A DNA stretch of 64,000 bases from RYN-230 sp963837515. Its GTDB lineage: Bacteria; Actinomycetota; Actinomycetes; Streptosporangiales; Streptosporangiaceae. Position numbers and translations under genes: made by a program. This document shows, in pieces, positions 44,241 to 52,438 of this stretch; within the stretch, counting starts at the first letter, position 1; each line of letters opens with the position of its first letter. Where the stretch lies: contig CAWINT010000005.1 of the NCBI GenBank assembly GCA_963837515.1, positions 62,001 to 126,000 of the forward strand. The letters are read 5' to 3'. Below the pieces are notes generated by a model. The model had not been told where the DNA came from. It did not search any database and was given only the letters and a program-made list of their open reading frames with translations.

Positions 44241-44752
44241 CGACCGAGAAGGCCATCCTCGCCGGCGGCTGCTTCTGGGGCATGCAGGACCTCATCCGCA
44301 GGCTGCCCGGCGTGATCTCGACCCGGGTCGGCTACAGCGGCGGTGACGTGCCGAACGCGACCTACCGGCGCCACGGCAGCCACGCCGAGGCCATCGAGAT
44401 CATCTTCGACCCGGGCCAGATTTCCTACCGGGACCTACTGGAGTTTTTCTTCCAGATCCACGACCCCACGACCGTGAACCGGCAGGGCAACGACATCGGC
44501 ACCAGCTACCGCTCGGCCATCTTCTACCTCAGCGAGGCGCAGAAGCAGACCGCCGAGGACACGATCGCCGACGTCGAGGCCTCCGGCCTGTGGCCGGGCA
44601 AGGTGGTCACCGAGGTGTCACCGGCCGGGCCGTTCTGGGAGGCCGAGCCCGAGCATCAGGACTACCTGGAGCGTTACCCCGACGGGTACACATGCCACTT
44701 CCCCCGCCCGGGCTGGAAGCTGCCGCGCCGCGCGGACAAGGTCACGTCCTGA
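44237..44752 (+). CDS. msrA: Peptide-methionine (S)-S-oxide reductase MsrA
   Basis: A 171-residue enzyme reducing methionine-S-sulfoxide. The catalytic motif GGCFWG places Cys at residue 12. GYSGG, HAEAIEI and the QGNDIGTSYRS stretch follow as in the family. A second Cys in YTCHFP near residue 154 may resolve the intermediate. It is translationally coupled to msrB and together they repair both sulfoxide forms. Confidence 0.92.
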   Translation: MTTEKAILAGGCFWGMQDLIRRLPGVISTRVGYSGGDVPNATYRRHGSHAEAIEIIFDPGQISYRDLLEFFFQIHDPTTVNRQGNDIGTSYRSAIFYLSEAQKQTAEDTIADVEASGLWPGKVVTEVSPAGPFWEAEPEHQDYLERYPDGYTCHFPRPGWKLPRRADKVTS

Positions 44753-44999
44753 GCCTGCGGTCCTGAGCGGCCGGCTCAACCGCTGCCTCATGTTGGTGCG
44801 CATCGGCGGGCCCACGGCCCGCCGATGGTGTTTAATAGGCGAGGTTGGAGTCGAAGTTCGTGTCCGTGTCACAGCGCCTGCGAAATTTTGACAGCGGGCG
44901 CCGTCGGCACCCATGGCCAAGCCTTCGGGCAGACGGTCCGCACCCAACCCCGGGTCGTGCGCACGTGCGTCCCGAGATCGTCTCATCAGGAGAAGGCAG

Positions 45000-45203
45000 A
45001 TGGCTCAAGGCACCGTGAAGTGGTTCAACGCTGACAAGGGGTACGGCTTTATCGCCCCGGACGACGGCAGCGCTGACGTCTTCGTTCACTACTCCGCCAT
45101 CCAGGCTGGCGGTTACCGCAGCCTGCAGGAGAACCAGCGGGTCGAGTTCACGGCCGGCCAGGGGCCCAAGGGCCCGCAGGCCGAGCAGGTGCAGCCGATC
45201 TGA
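45000..45203 (+). CDS. Cold-shock protein (CspA family)
   Basis: A 67-residue single-stranded nucleic acid-binding protein with RNP1 KGYGFI at residues 14-19 and RNP2 VFVHY near 31, starting MAQGTVKWFN. It acts as an RNA chaperone. AGGAGAAGG precedes the ATG. The 247-bp leader region after msrA (44753-44999) contains AT-richer DNA including TTTAATA and TTGACA elements and may hold a long 5' leader as in other csp genes, but I cannot place the promoter. Confidence 0.93.
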   Translation: MAQGTVKWFNADKGYGFIAPDDGSADVFVHYSAIQAGGYRSLQENQRVEFTAGQGPKGPQAEQVQPI

Positions 45204-45214
45204 TTCGTCGCGGG

Positions 45215-45249
45215 CTGGCCGCCACGGCCGGTCGGCTAGTGGCGGCCAG
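45215..45249 (+). terminator. Terminator after the cold-shock gene
   Basis: Perfect 11-bp arms CTGGCCGCCAC and GTGGCGGCCAG with a 13-base loop, starting 12 bases after the stop. Confidence 0.55.
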
Positions 45250-45298
45250 GCCGTCCTGGTTCCCCGTCAGCCCGCCCTGATGACCACGGAGAACGATC

Positions 45299-46216
45299 AT
45301 GGGCGCCGGCGGAACGGGGTGGAACACCGGCGAGCCCCTCTTCGTGGCCGAGGTCGCGGGGTCAACCCGGCCCGCGGCTTATTACCTGGCCGAGTCCCGC
45401 GACGGCCTGTACGTGCCTTACGTGCTGCGCACGCCTGCTGACGAGGGCCGGTTCCCGTTCGTCTTTGTGGCCTACGGCAATGGCGGGGGCGGGATCGGCT
45501 GGCTGCGCCAGTGGGTGCACGGCCGCCCGTACATCATGGAGCGCTTGCTCGCCGCGGGCTACGCCTGTGGGTGGGGGCGGTACCGCACGGAGGTCGAGCT
45601 TGGCTTCAACCGTGGTGGCCCGCTCATGGTCGAGGGGCGCCAGGGCATGGAGGTCATGAACCGGTCGCCGCTGGAGTTCGAGGATGAGCTCGCCATTCTC
45701 GAGCACGTCGGACGGCACCCGCGAGTGGACCCGGCCAACCTGGGCCACGTCGGCGTCAGCCACGCTGGCGAGATGCTGTTCAAATTGGCCTCCCGGTACC
45801 CCGGGAGGCTGCGGGCCGGCGTCGCCAGTGAGCCGGCCAATCACGAGTTCCTCGGCCTGCGGCTGGACGACGCCGCACCAGCCGACCCGCAGACCGGGCT
45901 GCGGGACATCGAGGAACTGCAATTGCAGGATCCGGCGTGGGTGCGGGCCCGCACCGACCTGCCGCTGGCCCGCGAGCGGATTGCACCGATCGACGTGCCC
46001 ATCCTGGTCATGGGACGGGACGGCGACCATCTCCAGGGGATCTTCCGCGTCAGCTACGAACTCCTCACCGAGAGCGGCAAGGACGCCGAGTGGGTGTCCT
46101 GGGATCACCCGCTGCACGGCTACGTCCTCCCGCGGGCCGACGCCGGGGCCGCGGCCCTGACCCGGTTCAGGAACGTGCGGTCGACCGGGTCATCGCCTTC
46201 CTCGACCGGTACCTGA
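45299..46216 (+). CDS. Alpha/beta hydrolase (prolyl-oligopeptidase-like), C-terminus frameshifted
   Basis: A 305-residue hydrolase of the S9/dienelactone-hydrolase type: VAYGNGGGG near the oxyanion region, the nucleophile in HVGVSHAGEM near residue 152, Asp in MGRDGDH near 240 and His in DHPLHGY near 264. After ALTRF the frame gives RNVRSTGSSPSS, while another frame to 46230 continues with the expected QERAVDRVIAFLDRYLKPR. One missing C at 46168/46169 would restore it. The catalytic residues come before the break. The ATG at 45299 has GGAG upstream. Confidence 0.75.
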   Translation: MGAGGTGWNTGEPLFVAEVAGSTRPAAYYLAESRDGLYVPYVLRTPADEGRFPFVFVAYGNGGGGIGWLRQWVHGRPYIMERLLAAGYACGWGRYRTEVELGFNRGGPLMVEGRQGMEVMNRSPLEFEDELAILEHVGRHPRVDPANLGHVGVSHAGEMLFKLASRYPGRLRAGVASEPANHEFLGLRLDDAAPADPQTGLRDIEELQLQDPAWVRARTDLPLARERIAPIDVPILVMGRDGDHLQGIFRVSYELLTESGKDAEWVSWDHPLHGYVLPRADAGAAALTRFRNVRSTGSSPSSTGT

Positions 46217-46239
46217 AGCCACGCAGGTAGACACGGCGA

Positions 46240-46285
46240 GGGCTACGGCGGCCACCGTACAGCAGGTGGGTGGCCGCCGTAGCCC
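46240..46285. terminator. Strong bidirectional terminator hairpin
   Basis: Perfect 17-bp arms, 46240-46256 and 46269-46285, with a 12-base loop. It lies between the ends of two convergent genes (the hydrolase and the GH3 glycosidase). Confidence 0.75.
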
Positions 46286-46316
46286 GGGTGTCAGGGCGTG
46301 GTGAGCCCGGCCGGCA

Positions 46317-49300
46317 TCACCCGCCGATCGCCGCCGCGAAGACGTGCATCGCGGTGGAGCCTGACGTCACCTGCTGGCTGACGTCGGGCAGCGTCACGTA
46401 CTTCACCGTCTTGCCGGACTGCAGGGGGATCCCTTCGTAGTAGAGGCTGACCTTCTGATTCTGCTGCCCGCCGCCGTTGTTGATGTAGGGGAAGCTGGCC
46501 AGGATGTCCCCGCCGGGCGGGGCGGTGTTGGACCACCAGTCCGGCAGCGTGAGCGTGAACTGCTGGGTGGTCCCGTCGGTGTAGATGATCGTGCCGGTGC
46601 CGGAAGCGTCACCGTAGGTTCCGCTGCCGAGCAGGCCAAGGGTGCTGCCGGAGCCCGAGATGGCGAAGGTCTGGCCACCGCCGATCGCGTTGTCGGGCTG
46701 GCCCGGAGCAGCGTTTGGCCAGGTGAAGCTCACACCGTCGTGAGTGACCGTGGCGCCCGGGGTCAGCCCCGCGGCGGCCAGCGCCTGCGCTGAGTAGCTG
46801 GCCCCGCCGCCGTCCAGGTTGCCGGCCGAGGGACTGGCGTCGTCACTGATGCCCGGGTTGCTGAGCATGCTGGTGAACGACGGGTACGGCACCGATACCG
46901 GCGCCGAGGTGTCCGCGGTGCCCGGGCCGTTGGCGTCGGTGAACGCGGCCGTCGCGGAGAGCGTGCCCGGCCCGGGCGATGCGTTCGCCGGAACGGTCAC
47001 CTGCCAGCTGGTCTTGGCCGTGCTGCCCGGCGCTACCTGGCTGAACGTGGTCGGCGAGGTGGCGCTGATGTTCCAGCCGGACGGCCCGGACAGCGTCATG
47101 GTGACGTTCCTGAGCGGGCTGCTGCTGGTGTTCGGCAGCGAGGTGGTCACGGTGATGGCGTTACCGGGCGTCACCACCGGCGGGACGTCCATGGTGAAGC
47201 TGGGCTGGACGACCACCGGGACGGAGCCCGTGATCCCGTTGACGCTGACGCTGATCGTGGCTACCCCATGCCCCCGCATCGTGACCTGGCCGGCCGGGCT
47301 GACCGAGGCGACGTTGCGATTGCTGCTGCGGTAACTGACCCGGGCGTGGCTCAGGTCCACGAAGGACTGGTCGTTGTTGACCGCTTCCACGATGTTGTCC
47401 GCGGGGGCGTGCGGCTGCTCCAGCGACGGGTTGGTGTCGGGGGCTATCCACGGGTTCTTGCCGGTCAGGTTCAGCGTGTCGCCCGGCCGGAACACGACCT
47501 GGTCGGGCTGGACGGTCACGGACTGCACGTGCGGCCTGAGCGCGCCCCTGACCTGCACCGTGCCGCTCCCGGCGACGTCGCTGGCGTCGCTGGCCACGTC
47601 GAACCGGTAGCCGCCGTCGTAGACGACCTGCTTCAGCTTGCTCTCGTCCCACTGGCTGAGGCTGCTGATCTTGATCGGGATCACGAGGTGCTGGGTCTGC
47701 CCCGGCCGCAGCACGTCCGTGCGGCGGAAGCCCTCCAGCTGCTTTTGCGCCAGCTCGGTGCCGGGCACCGTGAACTGCGGGCTGACGTATACCTGAGCCA
47801 CGGTGGCCCCGGCCGCATGGCCGGTGTTGGTCACGTTGACGTTGACCCTCGCCGTGCCGTCAGGGGTCGCGTTCCGCGGGGTGACCTCGATGTTGGAGTA
47901 CTTGAAGTTGGTGTAGCTGAGGCCGTACCCGAACGGGTACGTCGGCGTCCCGGTGAAGTACATGTAGGTGCGGCCCAGTCCGCCGGTCTGGGACGGGGTC
48001 AGCCCGTAATTCTTCATCGGCGGCAGCTGCGAGTCATCCCTGTACCAGGTGAAGTCCAGGTGCCCGCTCGGGTTCTGCTTGCCGAAGAGGACGTCCGCCA
48101 GCGCACTGCCCTGGCTCTCGCCGTTGTAGCCGCTGAACACGATGGCGGGGAAGTCGCCCTGCACGTTGTCGATGGTGACCGGCCCACCGGTCTGCAGCAC
48201 CAGCGCCATCCTCGGGTTACCGAGCGCGGCGACCTGGCTGATGAGCGAGTCGTAGTTGCCGGGCATCGCGATGCTCGTCCGGTCCCGTCCTTCGGTGGCG
48301 ACGTTGGTGTCGGTCCCGGCAAAGACGAACACCAGATCGGCGGTCTTGATGTCGGCCTGGGTCTGCGCCGAGCAGGCCGCGGGCGTGCTGGTCCTGGTGG
48401 ACGTGCCGCACGCGTCGAACTCCACCGTGGCGCCGGGGTTGGCGGCGTGTACCGCGCTGGTGATGCCCTGCACCGCGTTGACCTGAAGGGACGGATCGCC
48501 CGAGTAGTCGCCGAGGGTGACCTTGTTGGCCAGGTCGCCCACGATGACGATCTTGTTCAGTTTGGCGGGGTCGGCCGGCAGCAGCGGGCTGGTCGTCGCG
48601 GCCACGTTGCCGTTCTTGAGCAGGACGAGGTCTTCGTCGGCCACCTTCTGGGCCAGGGCCTGGTGCGCCGGGCTCTGGATGGCCGCCTTGGTGATCTTGG
48701 TGTAGGGAACCTCACTGGTGGGGTTGAACTCGCCCGTCGCCATCCGGACGGTGAAGACGCGGGTCAGCGCGTTGTCGATGACGCCCTCGGAGAGAATGCC
48801 GGCCTTGATCGCAGCCTGGATGTTGGCCAGCGTGTACTCGCTGCCGGTGCAGTTGAGATCGGTACCGGCCCGCACGGCGTACGCCTGGCCGCCCGCGGCT
48901 CCGGGTACCTGCTGCCCGGTCGCGGTGTTGGTCCACGTCGTGGTCCCGCCCGAGGTGCTCGTCGTCCAGCCGGGCGGCGCCCAGTTGTGGCTGCCGGGGG
49001 AGTAGATGTCGCCGACCGCGCCGCAGTCCGAGGTGGTGTAGCCGCTGAACCCGTAGGTGCGCTGGGCAAGCTCGTTGGCCGTGTAGGTGTCCGCGGGCGC
49101 CGGCGTGCCATTGATGGCGTTGTAGGAGGTCATCACCCCGGCCACGTGAGCGTTCTCGATCAGGCTCCGGAACTGGGCGGTGTAGTAGTCCCGGATGTTC
49201 GCGTCAGTCGTGTTGGAGCTGTCCGCGTGCCGGTTGTTCTCGTTGTCGTTGAGCGCGAAGTGCTTCGCGGTGGCGGCGACCTTGAGGTAGCCGTCGATCG

Positions 49301-50063
49301 ACCGCCCGGTCATGGTGTTGCCTTCGTAGCCGTCGACGAAGGCGCCGGACATCTGGCTGGCCAGGTAGGGGTCCTCGCCGAATGCCTCGTCGGTGCGGCC
49401 CCAGCGGGGATCGCGGTCCATGTTCACGGTGGGCGCCCAGAAGGTCAGGGCGCCGTAGTCATCGGGAGAGGGCCCCAGGTTGTTCTGCGCTGTGCCCCAC
49501 AGCGACTTGTCGAGCTCCCCCCGGGCCTCGTCCGAGATAGCGGTGGTCTCGGCGTAGGTGAGCGCCGGATCCCACGACATCGTGGAGGCGAAGTTGGTGG
49601 GGAAGCTCGTGGCGTGCACACCACCGGTCGCGCCGCCGTTGTTGGTGTCGTTGAACAGCGTGTTGAGGCCGTGCTGGCCCTCGTTCCAGTACGTGTACTC
49701 CTGGACCCCCAGCCGCGGGATCGCCGGTGCGCTGTTGGTGCGCAGTTGCGCGACCTTCTCGGCCAGGGTCATCCGGGACACCAGGTCGGCGGCCCGCTCG
49801 GCGTTCGAGTAGTGCGTGTTGAGATAGATCGGCTGCTGTGACTTGGCCGGGGCCGCCTGCTGTGACGTGGCCGGGGCCGCCTGCTGGCTGGCCTGGGCCG
49901 CGCCGGGGAACCCCGCGGCCAGGCCGGCCGCACAGCTGACACCCGTGATCGTCATTAATAGCCGGGAGATGCCGGGCCGGCGGAACCGCCGGGCAGGGCG
50001 GGACCGTCCAAGGGGGGTGAGCCGGCGCAGCTGCCGCCGGGACGGGTCCGGGCGATTGGCCAT
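46317..50063 (-). CDS. Secreted glycoside hydrolase family 3 protein, multidomain
   Basis: A 1248-residue exported enzyme, probably beta-glucosidase or beta-xylosidase. A long basic N-terminus leads to a hydrophobic signal ending near AAQAS. The GH3 N-terminal barrel carries KHFALNDNE near residue 265 and the nucleophile Asp in TTSDCGAV near 345. The GH3 C-terminal domain runs to about 680, then a Fn3-like domain (FKYSNIEVTPRN onward), a Big2-like stretch, a NEW3-type domain (about 970-1050) and a C-terminal beta domain of unknown type (from about 1070). The ATG at 50063 has AGGAG upstream. It is divergent from a ROK regulator, so its expression is probably sugar-controlled. Confidence 0.85.
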   Translation of the reverse strand: MANRPDPSRRQLRRLTPLGRSRPARRFRRPGISRLLMTITGVSCAAGLAAGFPGAAQASQQAAPATSQQAAPAKSQQPIYLNTHYSNAERAADLVSRMTLAEKVAQLRTNSAPAIPRLGVQEYTYWNEGQHGLNTLFNDTNNGGATGGVHATSFPTNFASTMSWDPALTYAETTAISDEARGELDKSLWGTAQNNLGPSPDDYGALTFWAPTVNMDRDPRWGRTDEAFGEDPYLASQMSGAFVDGYEGNTMTGRSIDGYLKVAATAKHFALNDNENNRHADSSNTTDANIRDYYTAQFRSLIENAHVAGVMTSYNAINGTPAPADTYTANELAQRTYGFSGYTTSDCGAVGDIYSPGSHNWAPPGWTTSTSGGTTTWTNTATGQQVPGAAGGQAYAVRAGTDLNCTGSEYTLANIQAAIKAGILSEGVIDNALTRVFTVRMATGEFNPTSEVPYTKITKAAIQSPAHQALAQKVADEDLVLLKNGNVAATTSPLLPADPAKLNKIVIVGDLANKVTLGDYSGDPSLQVNAVQGITSAVHAANPGATVEFDACGTSTRTSTPAACSAQTQADIKTADLVFVFAGTDTNVATEGRDRTSIAMPGNYDSLISQVAALGNPRMALVLQTGGPVTIDNVQGDFPAIVFSGYNGESQGSALADVLFGKQNPSGHLDFTWYRDDSQLPPMKNYGLTPSQTGGLGRTYMYFTGTPTYPFGYGLSYTNFKYSNIEVTPRNATPDGTARVNVNVTNTGHAAGATVAQVYVSPQFTVPGTELAQKQLEGFRRTDVLRPGQTQHLVIPIKISSLSQWDESKLKQVVYDGGYRFDVASDASDVAGSGTVQVRGALRPHVQSVTVQPDQVVFRPGDTLNLTGKNPWIAPDTNPSLEQPHAPADNIVEAVNNDQSFVDLSHARVSYRSSNRNVASVSPAGQVTMRGHGVATISVSVNGITGSVPVVVQPSFTMDVPPVVTPGNAITVTTSLPNTSSSPLRNVTMTLSGPSGWNISATSPTTFSQVAPGSTAKTSWQVTVPANASPGPGTLSATAAFTDANGPGTADTSAPVSVPYPSFTSMLSNPGISDDASPSAGNLDGGGASYSAQALAAAGLTPGATVTHDGVSFTWPNAAPGQPDNAIGGGQTFAISGSGSTLGLLGSGTYGDASGTGTIIYTDGTTQQFTLTLPDWWSNTAPPGGDILASFPYINNGGGQQNQKVSLYYEGIPLQSGKTVKYVTLPDVSQQVTSGSTAMHVFAAAIGG

Positions 50064-50108
50064 GAAATTTTCTCCTGGGTGCGACATGGATACCGGGGGA
50101 CTGTCGGC

Positions 50109-50137
50109 GTTCACCTGGGCCGCTGGCCCAGGTGAAC
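50109..50137. promoter_or_regulatory. Perfect 13-bp hairpin upstream of the GH3 gene
   Basis: GTTCACCTGGGCC and GGCCCAGGTGAAC flank GCT, 46 bp before the GH3 start. It may lie in the mRNA leader or be an operator. Confidence 0.45.
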
Positions 50138-50194
50138 CGCCGGGGTGGCCAGCGAGGTGAACTGGCCCGGCCGTAGGCGGTGTGTTGCCGTAGT

Positions 50195-50221
50195 GTTAAT
50201 TCGGTGCAGCAAGAAACTAAC
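50195..50221. promoter_or_regulatory. Imperfect dyad, candidate ROK operator
   Basis: GTTAATTC (50195-50202) and GAAACTAAC (50213-50221) form an imperfect dyad in AT-rich DNA between the GH3 and ROK genes. AT-rich half-sites like these occur in operators of actinobacterial ROK sugar repressors. Confidence 0.4.
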
Positions 50222-50317
50222 TCTGGTGTGGGTAGGCTTTCAACGCCCCGGTAGGCGAGTGTGGCCATCAGGTGAGGACACCTGGCCGCCGAGCCCACGG
50301 GGTGCCCGGGGGGAGAC

Positions 50318-51595
50318 ATGAACGCTCAGCCAGTCCTGCCCGTTCCCGCCCGTGCCGGTCACAGCGATGTCCGGCGGAACAACCTCGAGGTGGTGCTGCG
50401 CCAGCTGGCGGTGACGGGCGCCGACTCGCGGGCCAGCATCGCCGCCCGCACCGGGCTGACCCCCTCCACCGTTTCCCGGCTGGTCGGGGAACTGATGGAA
50501 CTCGGGCTGGTCCGGGAGGTGGGCGAAGAGGCCGGCCTGCCCTCGCACCGCGCCCCCGGGCGCCCCGCCACACTGCTCGAACTCGACGGACGGCACGTGC
50601 TGGCGCTGGGGGCGGAGATAAACGTGGACTACATCGCCGTCCTCGGCAACGATCTTGCCGGGCGTGAGCGGTACGAGATCCGGCAGGCGTTCGACGCGGT
50701 CAGCGCCGGCCCGGAGCGCAGCGCCGAGGCGCTCGCCGTGCTCTGCGCGGAAGCCATCGCCAACGTCACGGTGGCGGCAGAGGCCAGGCCGGTGACCGTC
50801 GCCGGGCTCACGGTGGCGGTGCCAGCCCTCGTCGATGTGTCCCAGGGAGTGGTAACCCAAGCACCCAACCTGCACTGGACCAGCTTCCCGCTGGCGGCGG
50901 TCCTGGCTGGCCTCCCTGGCCTGGCCGGCCTGCCGATGAGCATCGGCAACGACGCCAACCTCGGGGCGCTGGCCGAATACCGGGTTGGCTCGCACGCCGG
51001 GGTCCGGGACCTGATCTACGTGACCGGCGAGGTCGGCATCGGCGGCGGCGTGATCTCGGGAGGCCAGCCGCTGCTCGGCTCGCACGGCCACGGCGGCGAG
51101 ATCGGCCACATGAACCTGGACCCGGGCGGCCCCGGGTGCGGCTGCGGGCGGAGGGGATGCTGGGAAGCGTTCATCGGGCTCGGTGCGCTGCTGCGCGCGA
51201 CCGCCACCGGCGAGGCGGGCCTGCCGGACCGCGCTTTCGCGCCGGAAGCCAAGGTCGCGGATGTGGCCGCGCGGGCGCGCGACGGCGAGCAGCGAGTCCT
51301 GGCTGCGCTCAGCGAGGTGGGGCACTGGGTCGGCGCCGGAGCGGCCAACCTGGTGAACCTGTTCGACCCCCAGGCCATCATCCTGGGCGGCTACTTCCGC
51401 CAGATCGCCGAGTGGATCCTGCCGCCTGCCATCGCGGGCATGCGGGCCGGCGTGCTGGCCCCGGACACCGGCGGCTGTGCGCTCGTCACCTCGTCGCTCG
51501 GCTTCAGCGCCGCCACCCGCGGCGGCGCCCTGCGCGTGATCGACCAGGTTCTCAGCGATCCCGGGCGGCTCGGTAACGACGACCGCGCCCGGTGA
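50318..51595 (+). CDS. ROK family transcriptional regulator
   Basis: A 425-residue repressor. The N-terminal winged helix (RRNNLEVVLRQLAVTGADSR..SRASIAARTGLTPSTVSRLV) precedes a ROK sugar-kinase-like domain. The domain has the zinc signature CGCGRRGCWE near residues 272-281, a glucokinase-type GGEIGHM near 260 and an Asp in NDANLGAL near 213. It lacks an obvious kinase role and likely senses a sugar. It is divergent from the GH3 gene with a 254-bp gap holding two dyads, so control of the glycosidase is the simplest reading. The ATG at 50318 has GGGGGAG upstream. Confidence 0.88.
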   Translation: MNAQPVLPVPARAGHSDVRRNNLEVVLRQLAVTGADSRASIAARTGLTPSTVSRLVGELMELGLVREVGEEAGLPSHRAPGRPATLLELDGRHVLALGAEINVDYIAVLGNDLAGRERYEIRQAFDAVSAGPERSAEALAVLCAEAIANVTVAAEARPVTVAGLTVAVPALVDVSQGVVTQAPNLHWTSFPLAAVLAGLPGLAGLPMSIGNDANLGALAEYRVGSHAGVRDLIYVTGEVGIGGGVISGGQPLLGSHGHGGEIGHMNLDPGGPGCGCGRRGCWEAFIGLGALLRATATGEAGLPDRAFAPEAKVADVAARARDGEQRVLAALSEVGHWVGAGAANLVNLFDPQAIILGGYFRQIAEWILPPAIAGMRAGVLAPDTGGCALVTSSLGFSAATRGGALRVIDQVLSDPGRLGNDDRAR

Positions 51596-51644
51596 GCCGG
51601 GACGGTATCCAGCAGCAGGCCAATTTCCGCTATCCGGTGCCGGA

Positions 51645-51803
51645 CTAGGGCGCCTTCGCCGCATCGTGGAAGGCGGTCAGGGATTTCGACCCACTGGCCA
51701 GCACGGTCGAGATCAGCGCCCGCACCGCGGGCCGCCCGCTGGTCCGCGGGCTGGTCAGCAGGACCAGGTCGATCGTGCCCAGCTCGGGCAGCCGGTGTCC
51801 CGG
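51645..51803 (-). pseudogene. LysR-type regulator remnant (C-terminal end only)
   Basis: On the minus strand about 52 codons read LPELGTIDLVLLTSPRTS, then PAVRALISTVLASGSKSL, ending at a TAG at 51647-51645. This matches the last part of a LysR effector domain. No helix-turn-helix is left, because the sequence switches at about 51803 to a transporter on the other strand. Confidence 0.5.
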
Positions 51804-52438
51804 CGAAGTCGACGTTCCACGGCACCGCCAGCACCTACGGCCTGTTCAACATCGTCCTCGCGATCGGATCGGCCTCCGGTGCGCTGCTGGCCGGGGCGGC
51901 GGCCCGTCCCCGGCGCCAGGTTCTCGTCCTCTCGGCGGCCGCGTTCGGGCTGCTGCAGGCGGCCGCGGCGGTCGCACCGGACCTGGCCGTCTTCCTGATC
52001 CTGCTGGCCGGCCTGGGCTTCACCAACCTCGCGTTCCAGGCCATGGCCAACGCCTCCGTCCAGCTCGCCGTCGATCCCGCGCTGCGTGGCCGGGTGATGG
52101 GCCTGTACCTGCTGGTTTTCATCGGCGGCACCCCCTTCGGCGCGCCCGCCATCGGCCTCCTAACGAACCGCTTCGGGGCCCGGGCCGGCATGGCCTGCTG
52201 CGGGATCGTGCCGATCCTGGCGGCCTGCGTCATGGCCGCCGCCATCGCCCGCCGCCGGCGCGCCCGGCGGGACTGCCCGGCGCCGCCGGGGGATCGGCCC
52301 CAGCCCAGCCCGGGTGAACCGTCGGCGATCGGGTCTCCCGGGGCACCCGTCCGGCCCGGGCCGCCGCCGGGCCGGGGTCAGGTGCCCCGGAAGATCGGCT
52401 GCCGCCGCTCGGCGAAGGCGTCCAGGCCTTCCAGGTAG
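51803..52438 (+). pseudogene. MFS transporter remnant (C-terminal half)
   Basis: From about 51803 an open frame gives the C-terminal half of a major facilitator permease: YGLFNIVLAIGSASGALL, then LRGRVMGLYLLVF and GAPAIGLL, with four or five hydrophobic helices ending near ACVMAAAIARRRR. There is no start codon or N-terminal half. The Pro-rich tail beyond 52270 runs into the end of the convergent enoyl-CoA hydratase gene and is probably read-through. It directly abuts the LysR remnant. Confidence 0.7.

Noticed and set aside
44829..44893. Promoter boxes TTTAATA and TTGACA before the cold-shock gene
   Set aside because: No correctly spaced partner box was found for either, so no promoter was called.
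47268..49841. An 857-residue open frame antisense to the GH3 gene
   Set aside because: It has no recognisable domain; the GH3 gene has catalytic motifs and a signal peptide.
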